A DNA stretch of 64,000 nt from Tateyamaria omphalii (lineage in GTDB: Bacteria > Pseudomonadota > Alphaproteobacteria > Rhodobacterales > Rhodobacteraceae): assembly GCF_014651375.1 (NCBI RefSeq), contig NZ_BMWT01000004.1, positions 1 through 64,000 on the forward strand, written 5' to 3'. Below, piece after piece: positions 53,022 to 61,420 of the stretch. The position numbers and the translations under genes are program-made. Each line of letters starts with the position of its first letter. Positions within the stretch are counted from its first letter, which is position 1. The notes beneath the pieces are model-generated. The model searched no databases. It had not been told where the DNA came from and was given only the letters and a program-made list of their open reading frames with translations.

Positions 53022-53044
53022 CGGGGGCCGAAGCCCCCGCTTTT
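53022..53044 (+). terminator. Intrinsic terminator of the creatinase gene
   Basis: CGGGGGC-CGAA-GCCCCCG (7-bp stem with a stable tetraloop), then CTTTT, 43 bases after the stop. Confidence 0.85.
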
Positions 53045-53180
53045 AGTTTGCGTCAAAACCCACGCCTTTCCATAACGCTGTGTTTTTGCAACTATTCCAT
53101 CGATTATCGACGTAGACTGATGTAAATGCGTGTTACATTGCCTATATCTGGCACAACGCATTGAGTGGAAAGGACATTTC

Positions 53181-54257
53181 ATGGCGGATTTCGCGAGCCA
53201 GGTTGAAGAATCTCAATCTCAGGTGGCAGAAGCACAAGAAAAGATCGCTGAGCTGACCAGCCGGATCGAGATGGCGCGCGCCAAGATGAAATCGGGCGAT
53301 GACATTTCGATGGATATCGAGAATGCGACGCTGGAAGACGTGCATGCCCATACGGACGTGATGAACGCCAACATCGCGGAACTCATTATGGGTCTAGATG
53401 ATGTGACCGCAGCATTCTCCAAAGATTTTGACGAGATGCGGTCCAAGACAGGCTGGGAGAGTTTTGTCGGCATCTTTGCCAAGGCCAAGTCGGAATCGAT
53501 GCGTCAGGAACGCGTGCGGTCCGCCTCGATCGACGATAAGCTGCAAGACCTGATCTCGAAATCCGACGTGATCGTGCAGTTGCTGCAGGGTCAGCTGACC
53601 ATGCTGGAAGAGCAGAAAACCAAGGTCGAAGCCAACCTGACCGAAACGCTGGACGAGCGCGAATTCACAGTGCAGGAGTTATCCGCCTTGCAGGCTGATA
53701 TCCAGGCGATGGACCCGCAGATCATCACGCTGGAAAACAAGATCGCATCCGAGACCGACGCCGCCAAGCGCACGGCGCTTGAGACGGAACTGGCCGACAT
53801 GAACTCCAAATACAACGAGATGGTGCAGGAAGAGCAGGTCAAGGTTGCGCAGTCCCAGACGCTCGAGCGCTATATCGAAAAGGGCAAGACCTGGGTGGAC
53901 TCGCTGCAAAACCAGGCCGCGACCCAGATGGTGCTGATCAACAAGCTGCAAACAGACACCAAGCAGCGCGTGGTCCTTTATGACGCGCTGACCAAGTCTT
54001 TGAAGACAGCCCAACAACAGGACGTCGCCCACCGCATCAACGAAATTGGTGTGAAGACGGACCAAGAGGCGCAAACCGCCATGGCCGGGATCGGTGCAGC
54101 AACGAATGCCCGCATGGCCGACATGCTGGAAGCACACGAAGACCAGATGGTCTTTGCCCGCGACGTGCTGGAGCAGAAGGCCAAGGCGGATGAGCGCTTC
54201 GCGCGGCGTTTCGCGCAGATCGTCGAGAAGCACGACAGCAATGCGTATGGTGGGTGA
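53181..54257 (+). CDS. Long coiled-coil protein (possibly TelA-like)
   Basis: A 358-residue soluble protein from the ATG at 53181, preceded by GGAAAGGA. Nearly the whole length is predicted helical coiled coil: SQVEESQSQVAEAQEKIAEL, then ISKSDVIVQLLQGQLTMLEEQ, ERYIEKGKTWVDSLQ and LEQKAKADERFARRFAQIVEKHD. There is no signal peptide or membrane segment. The order of heptads vaguely recalls TelA/KlaA toxic-anion-resistance proteins, but this is weak. It is the first gene of a ten-gene plus-strand cluster, and the next gene overlaps by GTGA. Confidence 0.65.
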   Translation: MADFASQVEESQSQVAEAQEKIAELTSRIEMARAKMKSGDDISMDIENATLEDVHAHTDVMNANIAELIMGLDDVTAAFSKDFDEMRSKTGWESFVGIFAKAKSESMRQERVRSASIDDKLQDLISKSDVIVQLLQGQLTMLEEQKTKVEANLTETLDEREFTVQELSALQADIQAMDPQIITLENKIASETDAAKRTALETELADMNSKYNEMVQEEQVKVAQSQTLERYIEKGKTWVDSLQNQAATQMVLINKLQTDTKQRVVLYDALTKSLKTAQQQDVAHRINEIGVKTDQEAQTAMAGIGAATNARMADMLEAHEDQMVFARDVLEQKAKADERFARRFAQIVEKHDSNAYGG

Positions 54258-54520
54258 GGCGGCCAGTGCCTGTTCCTAAAGTCAAGAAAAGCGTCCATTG
54301 GATTGATCGTAATGGTGAAGTTCTTTGGGCAGCACTGTCCGGACTGTTCTACCTTGGTCTAGGTCTGAGCATTGGGACCGCTAGCCCATGGCTGTTTGTC
54401 TGTATGCTTTGCCTATTTGTGGTGTCAGTTCGTGCGCTGAACAATTTTACGCCTGCATCACAACGGCGCAAGGGGTTAGTCAGCTATGCGGTCTATCCGC
54501 TGATGGCATGGCGCCAATGA
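54254..54520 (+). CDS. Small two-helix membrane protein
   Basis: An 88-residue protein starting at a GTG that overlaps the stop of the coiled-coil gene. A basic N-terminus (PKVKKSVHW) is followed by two hydrophobic helices (VLWAALSGLFYLGLGLSIGT and WLFVCMLCLFVVSV). Family unknown. Translational overlap suggests it anchors or works with the coiled-coil protein. Confidence 0.6.
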   Translation: MRRPVPVPKVKKSVHWIDRNGEVLWAALSGLFYLGLGLSIGTASPWLFVCMLCLFVVSVRALNNFTPASQRRKGLVSYAVYPLMAWRQ

Positions 54521-54547
54521 ACAAGGTTTGTTTGTTAGATGTTTCGT

Positions 54548-54594
54548 CCGGCGGCACCGCCGGGCAGCCCCCGACCGCCCCCCCGGGCGGGGGC
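54548..54594. repeat. GC-rich double hairpin
   Basis: CCGGCGG-CA-CCGCCGG (54548-54563), then GCCCCCG ... CGGGGGC (54567-54594, 14-base loop), in the gap between two small membrane-protein genes. It resembles the hairpin group at 58359-58457 and is probably a dispersed palindromic repeat. There is no U-tract. Confidence 0.5.
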
Positions 54595-54653
54595 TACACC
54601 CCCACCCGCGGCCGAGGACTGCCGTCTGCACGAGATTTTAAAGGTGGCTGCAC

Positions 54654-54857
54654 GTGAAAAAGAAGATTGTCTTTCTCGTGTTGGCTGTCGCTGCCCTGAT
54701 CATTGCATTTGCTCTGCAGGCGCCTTGGTTGGCATGGCTGCCTAGCATTGCTTTGGTTTTATTGGCGCTGGTTTTTCTGGGAGGCGACGCGCCTGCGGAC
54801 AAAACTGGTCGCCAAAAAATGAGTGACGGCTCCGGCCCCGGAGCACAGGGATGGTGA
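54654..54857 (+). CDS. Small membrane protein
   Basis: A 67-residue protein from a GTG at 54654 (AAAGGTGG upstream), with two hydrophobic helices (KIVFLVLAVAALIIAFALQ and LAWLPSIALVLLALVFL) and a short polar tail. It overlaps the next gene by seven bases, implying coupling. No family recognised. Confidence 0.55.
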   Translation: MKKKIVFLVLAVAALIIAFALQAPWLAWLPSIALVLLALVFLGGDAPADKTGRQKMSDGSGPGAQGW

Positions 54858-55966
54858 AAGCCGAAACCTCTGGCCTCACTGACCTCTTCGCCTCGCGCCG
54901 CTACTTCAAGAAGTTCGAGACGATCACCAGCCACCTCGCCCGCGTCGCAGGCGTGATGGAGGCGGAGGGCGATCTGAACCGGGACGAGGTCAAGATCCTT
55001 ACCCGCTATATCGCGGAACTCACCTTCACCTTCCGCGCGCTTTCCCAAAAATACCTGCTGGTGGGCCGCGACACCGGGCGCTTCTTTGGCTCGCTCGCCA
55101 TCGACAAGCGCTACAGCGGGTTCCCGGCGGCCGAAGAGCTGCTCACCATGGCCTCCGACGCGTTGCAGGCCGACCGCCATCTCGACCGTATCGAACCGGC
55201 GGACGAGCTCAAAAAGCAGATGGTCGAGGTCATCATCGGTGACCGCCAAGTGCCCACGAAACTTCAATTCGCCCTGTCCCAGCGGCTCTATTACGAGGAT
55301 CTGATCAAAGGCCAACTCTTCTGGCCACGCAACGATCCGCAAATCGTCTGGACCGGCAATCTGAGCGACGACCGCCGCAGCTTCCGCATCCACTGGGCAG
55401 TCTATGACACGGAACTGAACCTGCCCGTCATTTACATGATGGAGGTCGAGGACACGGGCCGCACAGCCCTGCCCAAGGACCCCCGCCGCTGGCCCGAAGC
55501 GCAGGCGCACCTGATGGCGCAGTCGCTGGGTAAGCTGAAGCTGGTGACCATCGCCAAGGGCTTTGACGAGGATTTCGACGACCTGCACCCCAAACGTCTG
55601 CGCCGTTTCTATGCGGGGCCCATGTACTCTTCGGCCTTCACCGCGCAATCGGGCCCCATCCTCGACGTCCTCAAAGCCGCCCGCGCGCCCGAAGGGCAGG
55701 ATTGGGCGCTGGTCTGGACCGAGGAAGACCTGCACTCCGAACGGGTGATCGAGGAACGGTTGGGCTGGTTCTCCTCCGTTGAGCGCGAGGTCTTCGCCCT
55801 CGACCCCTTCTCCGGCCGCGGTGCCGACCTCGGGGCAACAAGAATGGAGCGCAGCATTGTCCTACCCCAACGCGCCTTCCAGGCGCTCGAAGAGATGAAC
55901 CCACCCGGCTTCGGCTCGGTCCGCAAATTCGTGGTCAGCCCTTCGGGGCGGGTGCTTCGGTACTGA
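54851..55966 (+). CDS. Unknown soluble protein of the AAA/DUF6638 cluster
   Basis: A 371-residue protein with no signal peptide or clear membrane helix. The N-terminus is helical (TDLFASRRYFKKFETITSHL). The middle is mixed (LFWPRNDPQIVWTG; LNLPVIYMMEVEDTGRTALP), and the C-terminus reads VSPSGRVLRY. No catalytic motif identified. Its position directly before the AAA ATPase gene (70 bases) suggests it is a partner or substrate-binding subunit of that ATPase. Confidence 0.65.
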   Translation: MVKAETSGLTDLFASRRYFKKFETITSHLARVAGVMEAEGDLNRDEVKILTRYIAELTFTFRALSQKYLLVGRDTGRFFGSLAIDKRYSGFPAAEELLTMASDALQADRHLDRIEPADELKKQMVEVIIGDRQVPTKLQFALSQRLYYEDLIKGQLFWPRNDPQIVWTGNLSDDRRSFRIHWAVYDTELNLPVIYMMEVEDTGRTALPKDPRRWPEAQAHLMAQSLGKLKLVTIAKGFDEDFDDLHPKRLRRFYAGPMYSSAFTAQSGPILDVLKAARAPEGQDWALVWTEEDLHSERVIEERLGWFSSVEREVFALDPFSGRGADLGATRMERSIVLPQRAFQALEEMNPPGFGSVRKFVVSPSGRVLRY

Positions 55967-56036
55967 CGGGTGGGGCAGATGGCAGATCGACCCTCCGGGG
56001 GGGATTTTTTGGAACAGAGAAGTATTGGACGGTGAG

Positions 56037-57971
56037 ATGAGCCAAACATCGGATCAGATGGAACTGCGCGAGGCCGAGATTACGGCGCACTACCCCATGG
56101 CGCTGTCCATGTTGCAGGGCTTTGACCATGCGCCGCGCATCGGCAAGGGCAAGGAAGTGCCGCAACAGGAACGGTCCAGCGGTGTGGGCACCCGCCGCCG
56201 TTTCCGTACAACCACACCCGGCCTTGTGACCCGCCGCACCGTGCCCACCGGGGTCGTACAGCTGTTGGCGACCATCGAAGGGGCCGATGACGACGACGCG
56301 CTCATGTCGCCGGTGCAGGCCACCACGCTCAACGCCCTGCGCCGCGCCATCTCCATCGCGTTGGCGGTGGCCGAGAACTACGCCTCTGTCTCCGGCCTCG
56401 CCGATCTGAAACGCGCCAACCTCGAAGGGGCCTTGCCCGCCGCTCGCAAGACCGAGTTTGCTGAACTGCTGGCCGCTGAGGCGCTCATCACGCTCTATGT
56501 CTTCGGCAACGCCACCGCCTACCTGCTCTCGGCCCACCAAACGGAAGTCACGGCAGAGGTGGGCGAGGTCGAGGAAATCCTGACCGACAACGGCCAGACC
56601 GCCCTACATGGCTGCCTCTGGGAACTCGACCAGGACATCGCCACCCATGCCCCCGACGACGCCCATCTTGTCGCCACCATCACAGCCTTTGCCGAGGCGC
56701 TTATGGAGAAGGTCAGCTTGCGCGCCCAGAACGCCCCGCGCCTTGCCCCCTTCACCGGCGCAAGCTGGCGTGTGGAGGCGGATGATTTCACCGTTCAGGG
56801 CTTCACCCCGGCGACCAAGGCCAAAAGCCAGACCCTCACCATGACCTTCAAGAAACCGCACGAGGTCGTGGGCAACCATATCGCCAAGTACCAGGCCATG
56901 AAGCTCGCCAAGATGCTCATGGCCTATGATTTCGACCGGCGGCTCAACCCCTTTGCCGAACTGGGCGGCTTCATCTTCACCTTCATGGGCGACGGCAAGC
57001 CGGGGACGGGGAAGACGACCCTGATTCAGATGATGGCTGGTCTGATCAATGGCTATTGCAGCGTCGCGGGCCATGCCTTCCGCTACCAGAACCTATCCAC
57101 CGACAACATCGACAGCTACCAGGGCAAGTCCGGTCAGAATGCCAAGGCGTTCATCAACAATGTGCTCGATCCCGGCGTGATCGGCTTCGGCACCATCGAC
57201 GATATCGACCAGCTTGCAGGCAAGCGCGGCGATCGCCAGTCCTCCGCCGGGCAACTCGAAATCACCGCCGTGCTGATGGAGAGCTTTGCCGGTGCCAACA
57301 CCGTCGTGCGGGGCAACTGCACGTTCGGCATGTTCTCGAACTACCCCGAGAATGTGGACGATGCCCTGCGCCAACGCGCCGGGGCGCGGTTCCTCGTGGA
57401 CGGGCCGCAGACGCGGGAGGATTACATCGATATCCTTGCGCTCCTGATGGGCAAGAACCACGACATCCCCATGGGCGCGCACGAATTGTTCTCGGCGCAA
57501 GAGATCAAGAAGGCGGTGGCGGCGTCCTTCGATAGCCACAACCGTCCGCACGAGGCGGGGCTGATGGATGTCTTCGACCGCGTGCATTCGGACGTGGGCG
57601 AACTGAACACGATTGCCAAGCTGGGCACCTACCTGAAGGCGATCCAGCAGGCCGACGAACGGTTCACCGGCCGCGCGATCAAGAACATCACGGATGCGGT
57701 CAAGGTCCGCGCCATGGACTTCGAACTGCCCGATGAATGGATGGAGAACCCCGAGCTGTTCCTGTTCAAAGCCTACGACGAAAAGAAGGCGATGATCGAA
57801 GACCTGCGCGTGCCGATCACGGTCGACATGGTGGTGCAGGAGATCAACCGCTACGCCGACAGCGAGTTCCGCTATGCGGACAAGTCGGATGAAGTGGCGA
57901 TCGAGGCGATGGTGCGGGACTTCAGGCGGCAGGAAGAGGCGAAGAAGCGGTATTTGGGGACAAAGCCTTGA
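56037..57971 (+). CDS. AAA-family ATPase of unknown role
   Basis: A 644-residue protein. The N-terminal half is helical (LMSPVQATTLNALRRAIS). The ATPase core begins near residue 310: Walker A GDGKPGTGKTTL (about 318-329), Walker B VIGFGTIDDIDQ (about 381-392), a sensor-like CTFGMFSNYPEN and an RQRAGARF arginine-finger region. The insertion of KPG in the P-loop is unusual. The start is uncertain (ATG 56037 or a TTG at 56025). The stop overlaps the next gene by TTGA. It may act as a remodelling motor for the coiled-coil and membrane proteins around it. Confidence 0.8.
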   Translation: MSQTSDQMELREAEITAHYPMALSMLQGFDHAPRIGKGKEVPQQERSSGVGTRRRFRTTTPGLVTRRTVPTGVVQLLATIEGADDDDALMSPVQATTLNALRRAISIALAVAENYASVSGLADLKRANLEGALPAARKTEFAELLAAEALITLYVFGNATAYLLSAHQTEVTAEVGEVEEILTDNGQTALHGCLWELDQDIATHAPDDAHLVATITAFAEALMEKVSLRAQNAPRLAPFTGASWRVEADDFTVQGFTPATKAKSQTLTMTFKKPHEVVGNHIAKYQAMKLAKMLMAYDFDRRLNPFAELGGFIFTFMGDGKPGTGKTTLIQMMAGLINGYCSVAGHAFRYQNLSTDNIDSYQGKSGQNAKAFINNVLDPGVIGFGTIDDIDQLAGKRGDRQSSAGQLEITAVLMESFAGANTVVRGNCTFGMFSNYPENVDDALRQRAGARFLVDGPQTREDYIDILALLMGKNHDIPMGAHELFSAQEIKKAVAASFDSHNRPHEAGLMDVFDRVHSDVGELNTIAKLGTYLKAIQQADERFTGRAIKNITDAVKVRAMDFELPDEWMENPELFLFKAYDEKKAMIEDLRVPITVDMVVQEINRYADSEFRYADKSDEVAIEAMVRDFRRQEEAKKRYLGTKP

Positions 57972-58285
57972 TTGGGTTGATTGTCCTGGTAGTGCCGATC
58001 ATTTTGTCGATCCCATTGGCGGTTCTTCTTGGGAACCATGCCACTTCTATTGCCAAGAGGGGGTCTCGCTTTGGTTTTGCTAGGATGCTTGCTGCGGTTG
58101 CTGTTGTTCTGATCGGGGTTGGATTTGTTCTGTCATTCTTTGTGTTCAATCCCGTTGGGTTCTTCATCGGTGACCCACCAACGTTTCGGGACCACGTGTC
58201 GCATGCCGCATTGCAAGCCGGGCTCATGGCCTTTCTTGTGGTTCCTGCAGCCCTCTTGGGGTTTAAGTCCGGGACGGACGCGTAG
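57968..58285 (+). CDS. Small membrane protein
   Basis: A 105-residue protein with three hydrophobic helices (IGLIVLVVPIILSIPLAVLL; MLAAVAVVLIGVGFVLSFFVF; ALQAGLMAFLVVPAALLGF). It has a TTG start overlapping the AAA stop and GGGGA eight bases upstream. Family unknown. It belongs to the cluster by position and overlap. Confidence 0.6.
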   Translation: MIGLIVLVVPIILSIPLAVLLGNHATSIAKRGSRFGFARMLAAVAVVLIGVGFVLSFFVFNPVGFFIGDPPTFRDHVSHAALQAGLMAFLVVPAALLGFKSGTDA

Positions 58286-58358
58286 AGCTATGGATTTGAG
58301 GAGCAACACAAGCCGGGCTGTGCCCGACCTCGGGTGGGCGCAAATTGCATTGGTGCAT

Positions 58359-58457
58359 TGCGAAGCATATGCACTTCGCAGTTCGACCGCTCGGCGCGCA
58401 ACATCAACGATGCGCCCTCCCGGGGGGGAGGTCGGGCGCGGCCCGGCGATGCCGGGC
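58359..58457. repeat. Cluster of three GC-rich hairpins
   Basis: TGCGAAG-CATATGCA-CTTCGCA (58359-58380); GCGCCC ... GGGCGC (58412-58439) around CTCCC/GGGAG; GCCCGGC-GAT-GCCGGGC (58441-58457). They fill most of a 213-base gap with no gene. The block resembles a dispersed structured repeat that I recall from Roseobacter genomes. No U-tract, so a simple terminator is unlikely. Confidence 0.55.
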
Positions 58458-58498
58458 ACCTACAGTCCGAATGATGCACCAATTTCGGAGGACAACAT

Positions 58499-58789
58499 TT
58501 GATACTCTGGATCATCACGGCAGCCGCCCTCGTCCTCGGCACTGTCCTCCCCCTCCGCTGGGGCGTCTTCGGTTTACTCGCCGCCGCAGCGCTCCTGTTC
58601 CTCACCCAAGCCGCCATCTACACCGCCATGGGCTTCGAAGGCACGCCGCTCTCTGAAACCATGCTGCTCTTCAATAACTCCTGGGCCGCCTATATCGGCT
58701 ACAACCTCCAGATCACCTTTCGCAGCTTCGCCCTGCCGCTGCTGGCCCTCGCTACCCCGCTGATCTTCCGCTTGGGGAGGCGCACATGA
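58499..58789 (+). CDS. Small membrane protein
   Basis: A 96-residue protein from a TTG at 58499, with GGAGG at 58487-58491 seven bases upstream, which makes the TTG convincing. Three hydrophobic stretches (LWIITAAALVLGTVLPL; FGLLAAAALLFLTQAAIYTA; FRSFALPLLALATPLIF). Overlaps the next gene by ATGA. Family unknown. Confidence 0.65.
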   Translation: MILWIITAAALVLGTVLPLRWGVFGLLAAAALLFLTQAAIYTAMGFEGTPLSETMLLFNNSWAAYIGYNLQITFRSFALPLLALATPLIFRLGRRT

Positions 58790-59082
58790 TCCTGACCGGT
58801 ATCATCGCCATGGGTCTGATCGTGGTCGCAGCATGGCTTTTGCCGCCCTACATCAAGCGTGCGCTGCCATTGCCGGAGTTCCTGTTCGGCATGGTCTGCA
58901 CCAGCGCCATCATCGGGATCGCTGCGGTGATGGTTCTCCTCATCCAAGCCATCGGCCTTCCGCTCCCTATCCTCGGCCCCAGCGGGGACGCAGGCTTTGG
59001 CAACGCCCTCCTGTCACTTTCCATGCCTAGCGTAGGCGTGCTGATGATCCGGCTGGCGCAACTCAGGGGGACCCGCCCATGA
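58786..59082 (+). CDS. Small membrane protein
   Basis: A 98-residue protein with three hydrophobic helices (LTGIIAMGLIVVAAWLLPPYI; FLFGMVCTSAIIGIAAVMVLLIQAIGL; LLSLSMPSVGVLMI). It overlaps both neighbours by ATGA, so it is translated together with the preceding gene and the DUF6638-like gene. Family unknown. Confidence 0.65.
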   Translation: MILTGIIAMGLIVVAAWLLPPYIKRALPLPEFLFGMVCTSAIIGIAAVMVLLIQAIGLPLPILGPSGDAGFGNALLSLSMPSVGVLMIRLAQLRGTRP

Positions 59083-60410
59083 TCCGCCTGATCCAACGCG
59101 GCCTGATGTTCGGCAATCTCTTCCACGTGGCCTCACCTGCGTTGGTCGAACGCTACAACCGCGCGCTCGAACACCTCACAGGCAAGCGCACCGCCCTCAC
59201 CGATTTCTACATCGACATCTCCGGCTACTCGCCCGAGGTCGGGAACGAGCTGAACGATCCGCTTTACCTCAACCACAACGGGGTCAACCGGCAGTTCATC
59301 CTGCTGAGCACCGAGCAGCGTAAATGCCCGTTGCTCGACGCGAAATTTTCCACCTCACACGGCATCCTCAAACGGTTCATCGCGGAAAACGAGGCGGCGC
59401 TTTTTGCCCTCACCGCTCGCGACGCGGTGGCGGGTGAACTGGTCAACACCGTCTATGACATCAGCCATCCCGCACGGCTCTTCGATCTGCGTGCTATCAC
59501 GGTCGAGGCGGATACCACGCGCGGCACAGTGCGCAATGCCGACAGGCTGGCGGGCAAGGTTGACAGGTTCCTGTCCGAGGATGACGCATGGTTTGATGAC
59601 GTGCTGATCGGCGAGATGATCCAGCTTGCGGGTCAGACCGGAGATGTCACCCGCAACCCGGTCAAACTGAAACCGCTGAAGATGGATAAGGGCAACTTCT
59701 GGACATCCCATTTCGGCGGGCTCTACATCTTCCAGACGCTTGATCACCCAGCGACCATCGCAGCGACCCAAAAGCCCGAAGACGTGCCAACCAAGTACAC
59801 GTTCGACCTGACCGAGCGAAACCGCATCGCCAAGTTCCTCGAATACAACGATCTGGTCGAACCGGTGGTCAAAGTGCGGGGCATCAACGGGGCCGCGATC
59901 CTGCGGCAAAAGATGGATTTCATCCTCGTCTCTGCTGTGACCGAGGCTGGCGTGGACCTTGCCGGAACGACGCGGCGGGACATGCGCAGGCTGGCCCGCG
60001 ACCATGCGCACCTGTTGTCCGACGAGTTTCGCGGACTGGCCGATTTGGTCAACTGGGCGGAAAACGGCGGTAAGTGGCCCCGGATCAGTTCACAACACCC
60101 GGCCTATTTCTACACGCTACGGGCGGCGGATACGCCCGACGCGGATTTGGTCAATATGCTGCTGGCCGAACTGTGCCCGCGCGACGTGCGCCAGCTCTTT
60201 ATCTGTCACAAGCAGGCATTCTATGCCACCTATGCCACATGGCCGGAGGCGAAAAAGGAATATGTCGCGCAATATCTCGAGGCCGAGTACAAGGCCGACA
60301 AGGTTGGCGCGCGTCAGGCCCTTTTTGGCCATGACGCGCCTATGGAGCCGGCCCCACAGCCCCGCGATCTGATTGAGCGGGTTGGTCCCTGGGGCGCGGT
60401 GAGGAGGTAA
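59079..60410 (+). CDS. DUF6638-like protein
   Basis: A 443-residue soluble protein, starting IQRGLMFGNLFHVASPALVERYN and continuing TDFYIDISGYSPEVGNEL, LLDAKFSTSHGILKRF and ISHPARLFDLRAI. It matches my recollection of DUF6638, a family of unknown function found with AAA ATPases in alphaproteobacteria; an HMM search should confirm. A late HKQAFYATYATWPEAKKEYV segment is helical. It is translationally coupled to the two small membrane proteins before it. Confidence 0.7.
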   Translation: MIRLIQRGLMFGNLFHVASPALVERYNRALEHLTGKRTALTDFYIDISGYSPEVGNELNDPLYLNHNGVNRQFILLSTEQRKCPLLDAKFSTSHGILKRFIAENEAALFALTARDAVAGELVNTVYDISHPARLFDLRAITVEADTTRGTVRNADRLAGKVDRFLSEDDAWFDDVLIGEMIQLAGQTGDVTRNPVKLKPLKMDKGNFWTSHFGGLYIFQTLDHPATIAATQKPEDVPTKYTFDLTERNRIAKFLEYNDLVEPVVKVRGINGAAILRQKMDFILVSAVTEAGVDLAGTTRRDMRRLARDHAHLLSDEFRGLADLVNWAENGGKWPRISSQHPAYFYTLRAADTPDADLVNMLLAELCPRDVRQLFICHKQAFYATYATWPEAKKEYVAQYLEAEYKADKVGARQALFGHDAPMEPAPQPRDLIERVGPWGAVRR

Positions 60411-60414
60411 GACA

Positions 60415-60678
60415 ATGGTACTGGCCCGACTGTTCCTGATCGCGTTTGTCGTGCTGACGGTGATCTATGTCTGCCTGTCGCTCTATTCTCGGGCACGGGC
60501 GCGTGACAGGCTTGAGGCGGAATGGGACGCGGGTGACAAGCCCGGTCCCCGCGAGGCATATGTGCAAGACGGACTTGCTGACTATAACGGGTCGCTCCGG
60601 CGAAAGCTGATCCTCGGCGTCTATATCGTGCCGATCTTCCTTGTGGGGTTGATCATCTATCTTGTGAATTTCGCCTGA
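60415..60678 (+). CDS. Small membrane protein
   Basis: An 87-residue protein with a hydrophobic helix at each end (LARLFLIAFVVLTVIYVCLSLYS and ILGVYIVPIFLVGLIIYLVNF) and a charged central loop (RDRLEAEWDAGDKPGPREAY). This two-helix layout with both ends in the membrane is distinctive. It starts five bases after the DUF6638-like gene and belongs to the same transcription unit. Confidence 0.7.
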   Translation: MVLARLFLIAFVVLTVIYVCLSLYSRARARDRLEAEWDAGDKPGPREAYVQDGLADYNGSLRRKLILGVYIVPIFLVGLIIYLVNFA

Positions 60679-60688
60679 AGGGGACGTT

Positions 60689-61336
60689 ATGCGTTACATC
60701 GGCTGGACATTACTGATTGCGTTCTGGGTCTTGGTGGGTGCGGTGCTGCACTACACGCTGCCCCAGCGCGACATCGTGCGGATCGTGAACACCTATGAAG
60801 AACGGCAAGAGCTCGGGGACTGGACGCGCATGTTCTGGTCGCGTCCTGACACGCAATCCGATGGGCTGATCAACCGCGATGTGCAGTTCATCCAGACGGT
60901 GCGTGCCAATGGGCGGCCCATGGTCTACCGGAACGAAGATACGGGCTGGAGCTGGCCACCGTACTTCAAGTTCGACACGTCGAACCTGTACACTGAGGCG
61001 GCGGATTCCGTATCAACCCGCGACGCGCCGGAATGGTACGTGCTGACCCATTACGGCTGGCGGAACGAGTTTCTAACAATCTTCCCCAACGCGATCTCGC
61101 TGCGTCAGGTCGAAGGACCGGACGCGTCCAAGGGCATCCCGTGGGTTAACATCATCGTCCTTACGATCATTGCGGCGATTTTCTACGCGATATGGGTGCG
61201 CTGGCGTCGGTTCCGCCGGGCACGGATCGACCCAAGGTTGGAAGAAATACAGGACAGTTGGGAAGCCGCAGGCGATGCTGTGTCGGAACGGCACGGGCGC
61301 ATCCGCCGCTGGCTGGACACCTGGAAGTCGAAATAG
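60689..61336 (+). CDS. Bitopic membrane protein with periplasmic domain
   Basis: A 215-residue protein. One N-terminal helix (IGWTLLIAFWVLVGAVLHYTL), a mixed periplasmic domain (DIVRIVNTYEERQELGDW, MVYRNEDTGWSWPPYFKFD), then a second helix (VNIIVLTIIAAIFYAIWV) and a basic cytoplasmic tail ending RRWLDTWKSK. It matches a pattern I recall as a DUF1523-like membrane protein, which is unconfirmed. It is the last gene of the cluster, and its stop abuts the hairpin array at 61337. Confidence 0.7.
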   Translation: MRYIGWTLLIAFWVLVGAVLHYTLPQRDIVRIVNTYEERQELGDWTRMFWSRPDTQSDGLINRDVQFIQTVRANGRPMVYRNEDTGWSWPPYFKFDTSNLYTEAADSVSTRDAPEWYVLTHYGWRNEFLTIFPNAISLRQVEGPDASKGIPWVNIIVLTIIAAIFYAIWVRWRRFRRARIDPRLEEIQDSWEAAGDAVSERHGRIRRWLDTWKSK

Positions 61337-61420
61337 GGCGGAGGACACCTCCGCCTTACAGGCGCATCTATTCGTAAGGCGGATCTCGATCCGCCCCACC
61401 CGGCGCAGGATACCTGCGCC
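61337..61420. repeat. Three tandem REP-like hairpins
   Basis: GGCGGAGG-ACA-CCTCCGCC (61337-61355), GGCGGATC-TC-GATCCGCC (61378-61395) and GGCGCAGG-ATA-CCTGCGCC (61402-61420). Each has a perfect 8-bp stem. Two are followed by TTAC and one is preceded by TAAGG, which suggests inverted copies of one unit. They fill the whole gap between the convergent genes ending at 61336 and 61421. Confidence 0.75.
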
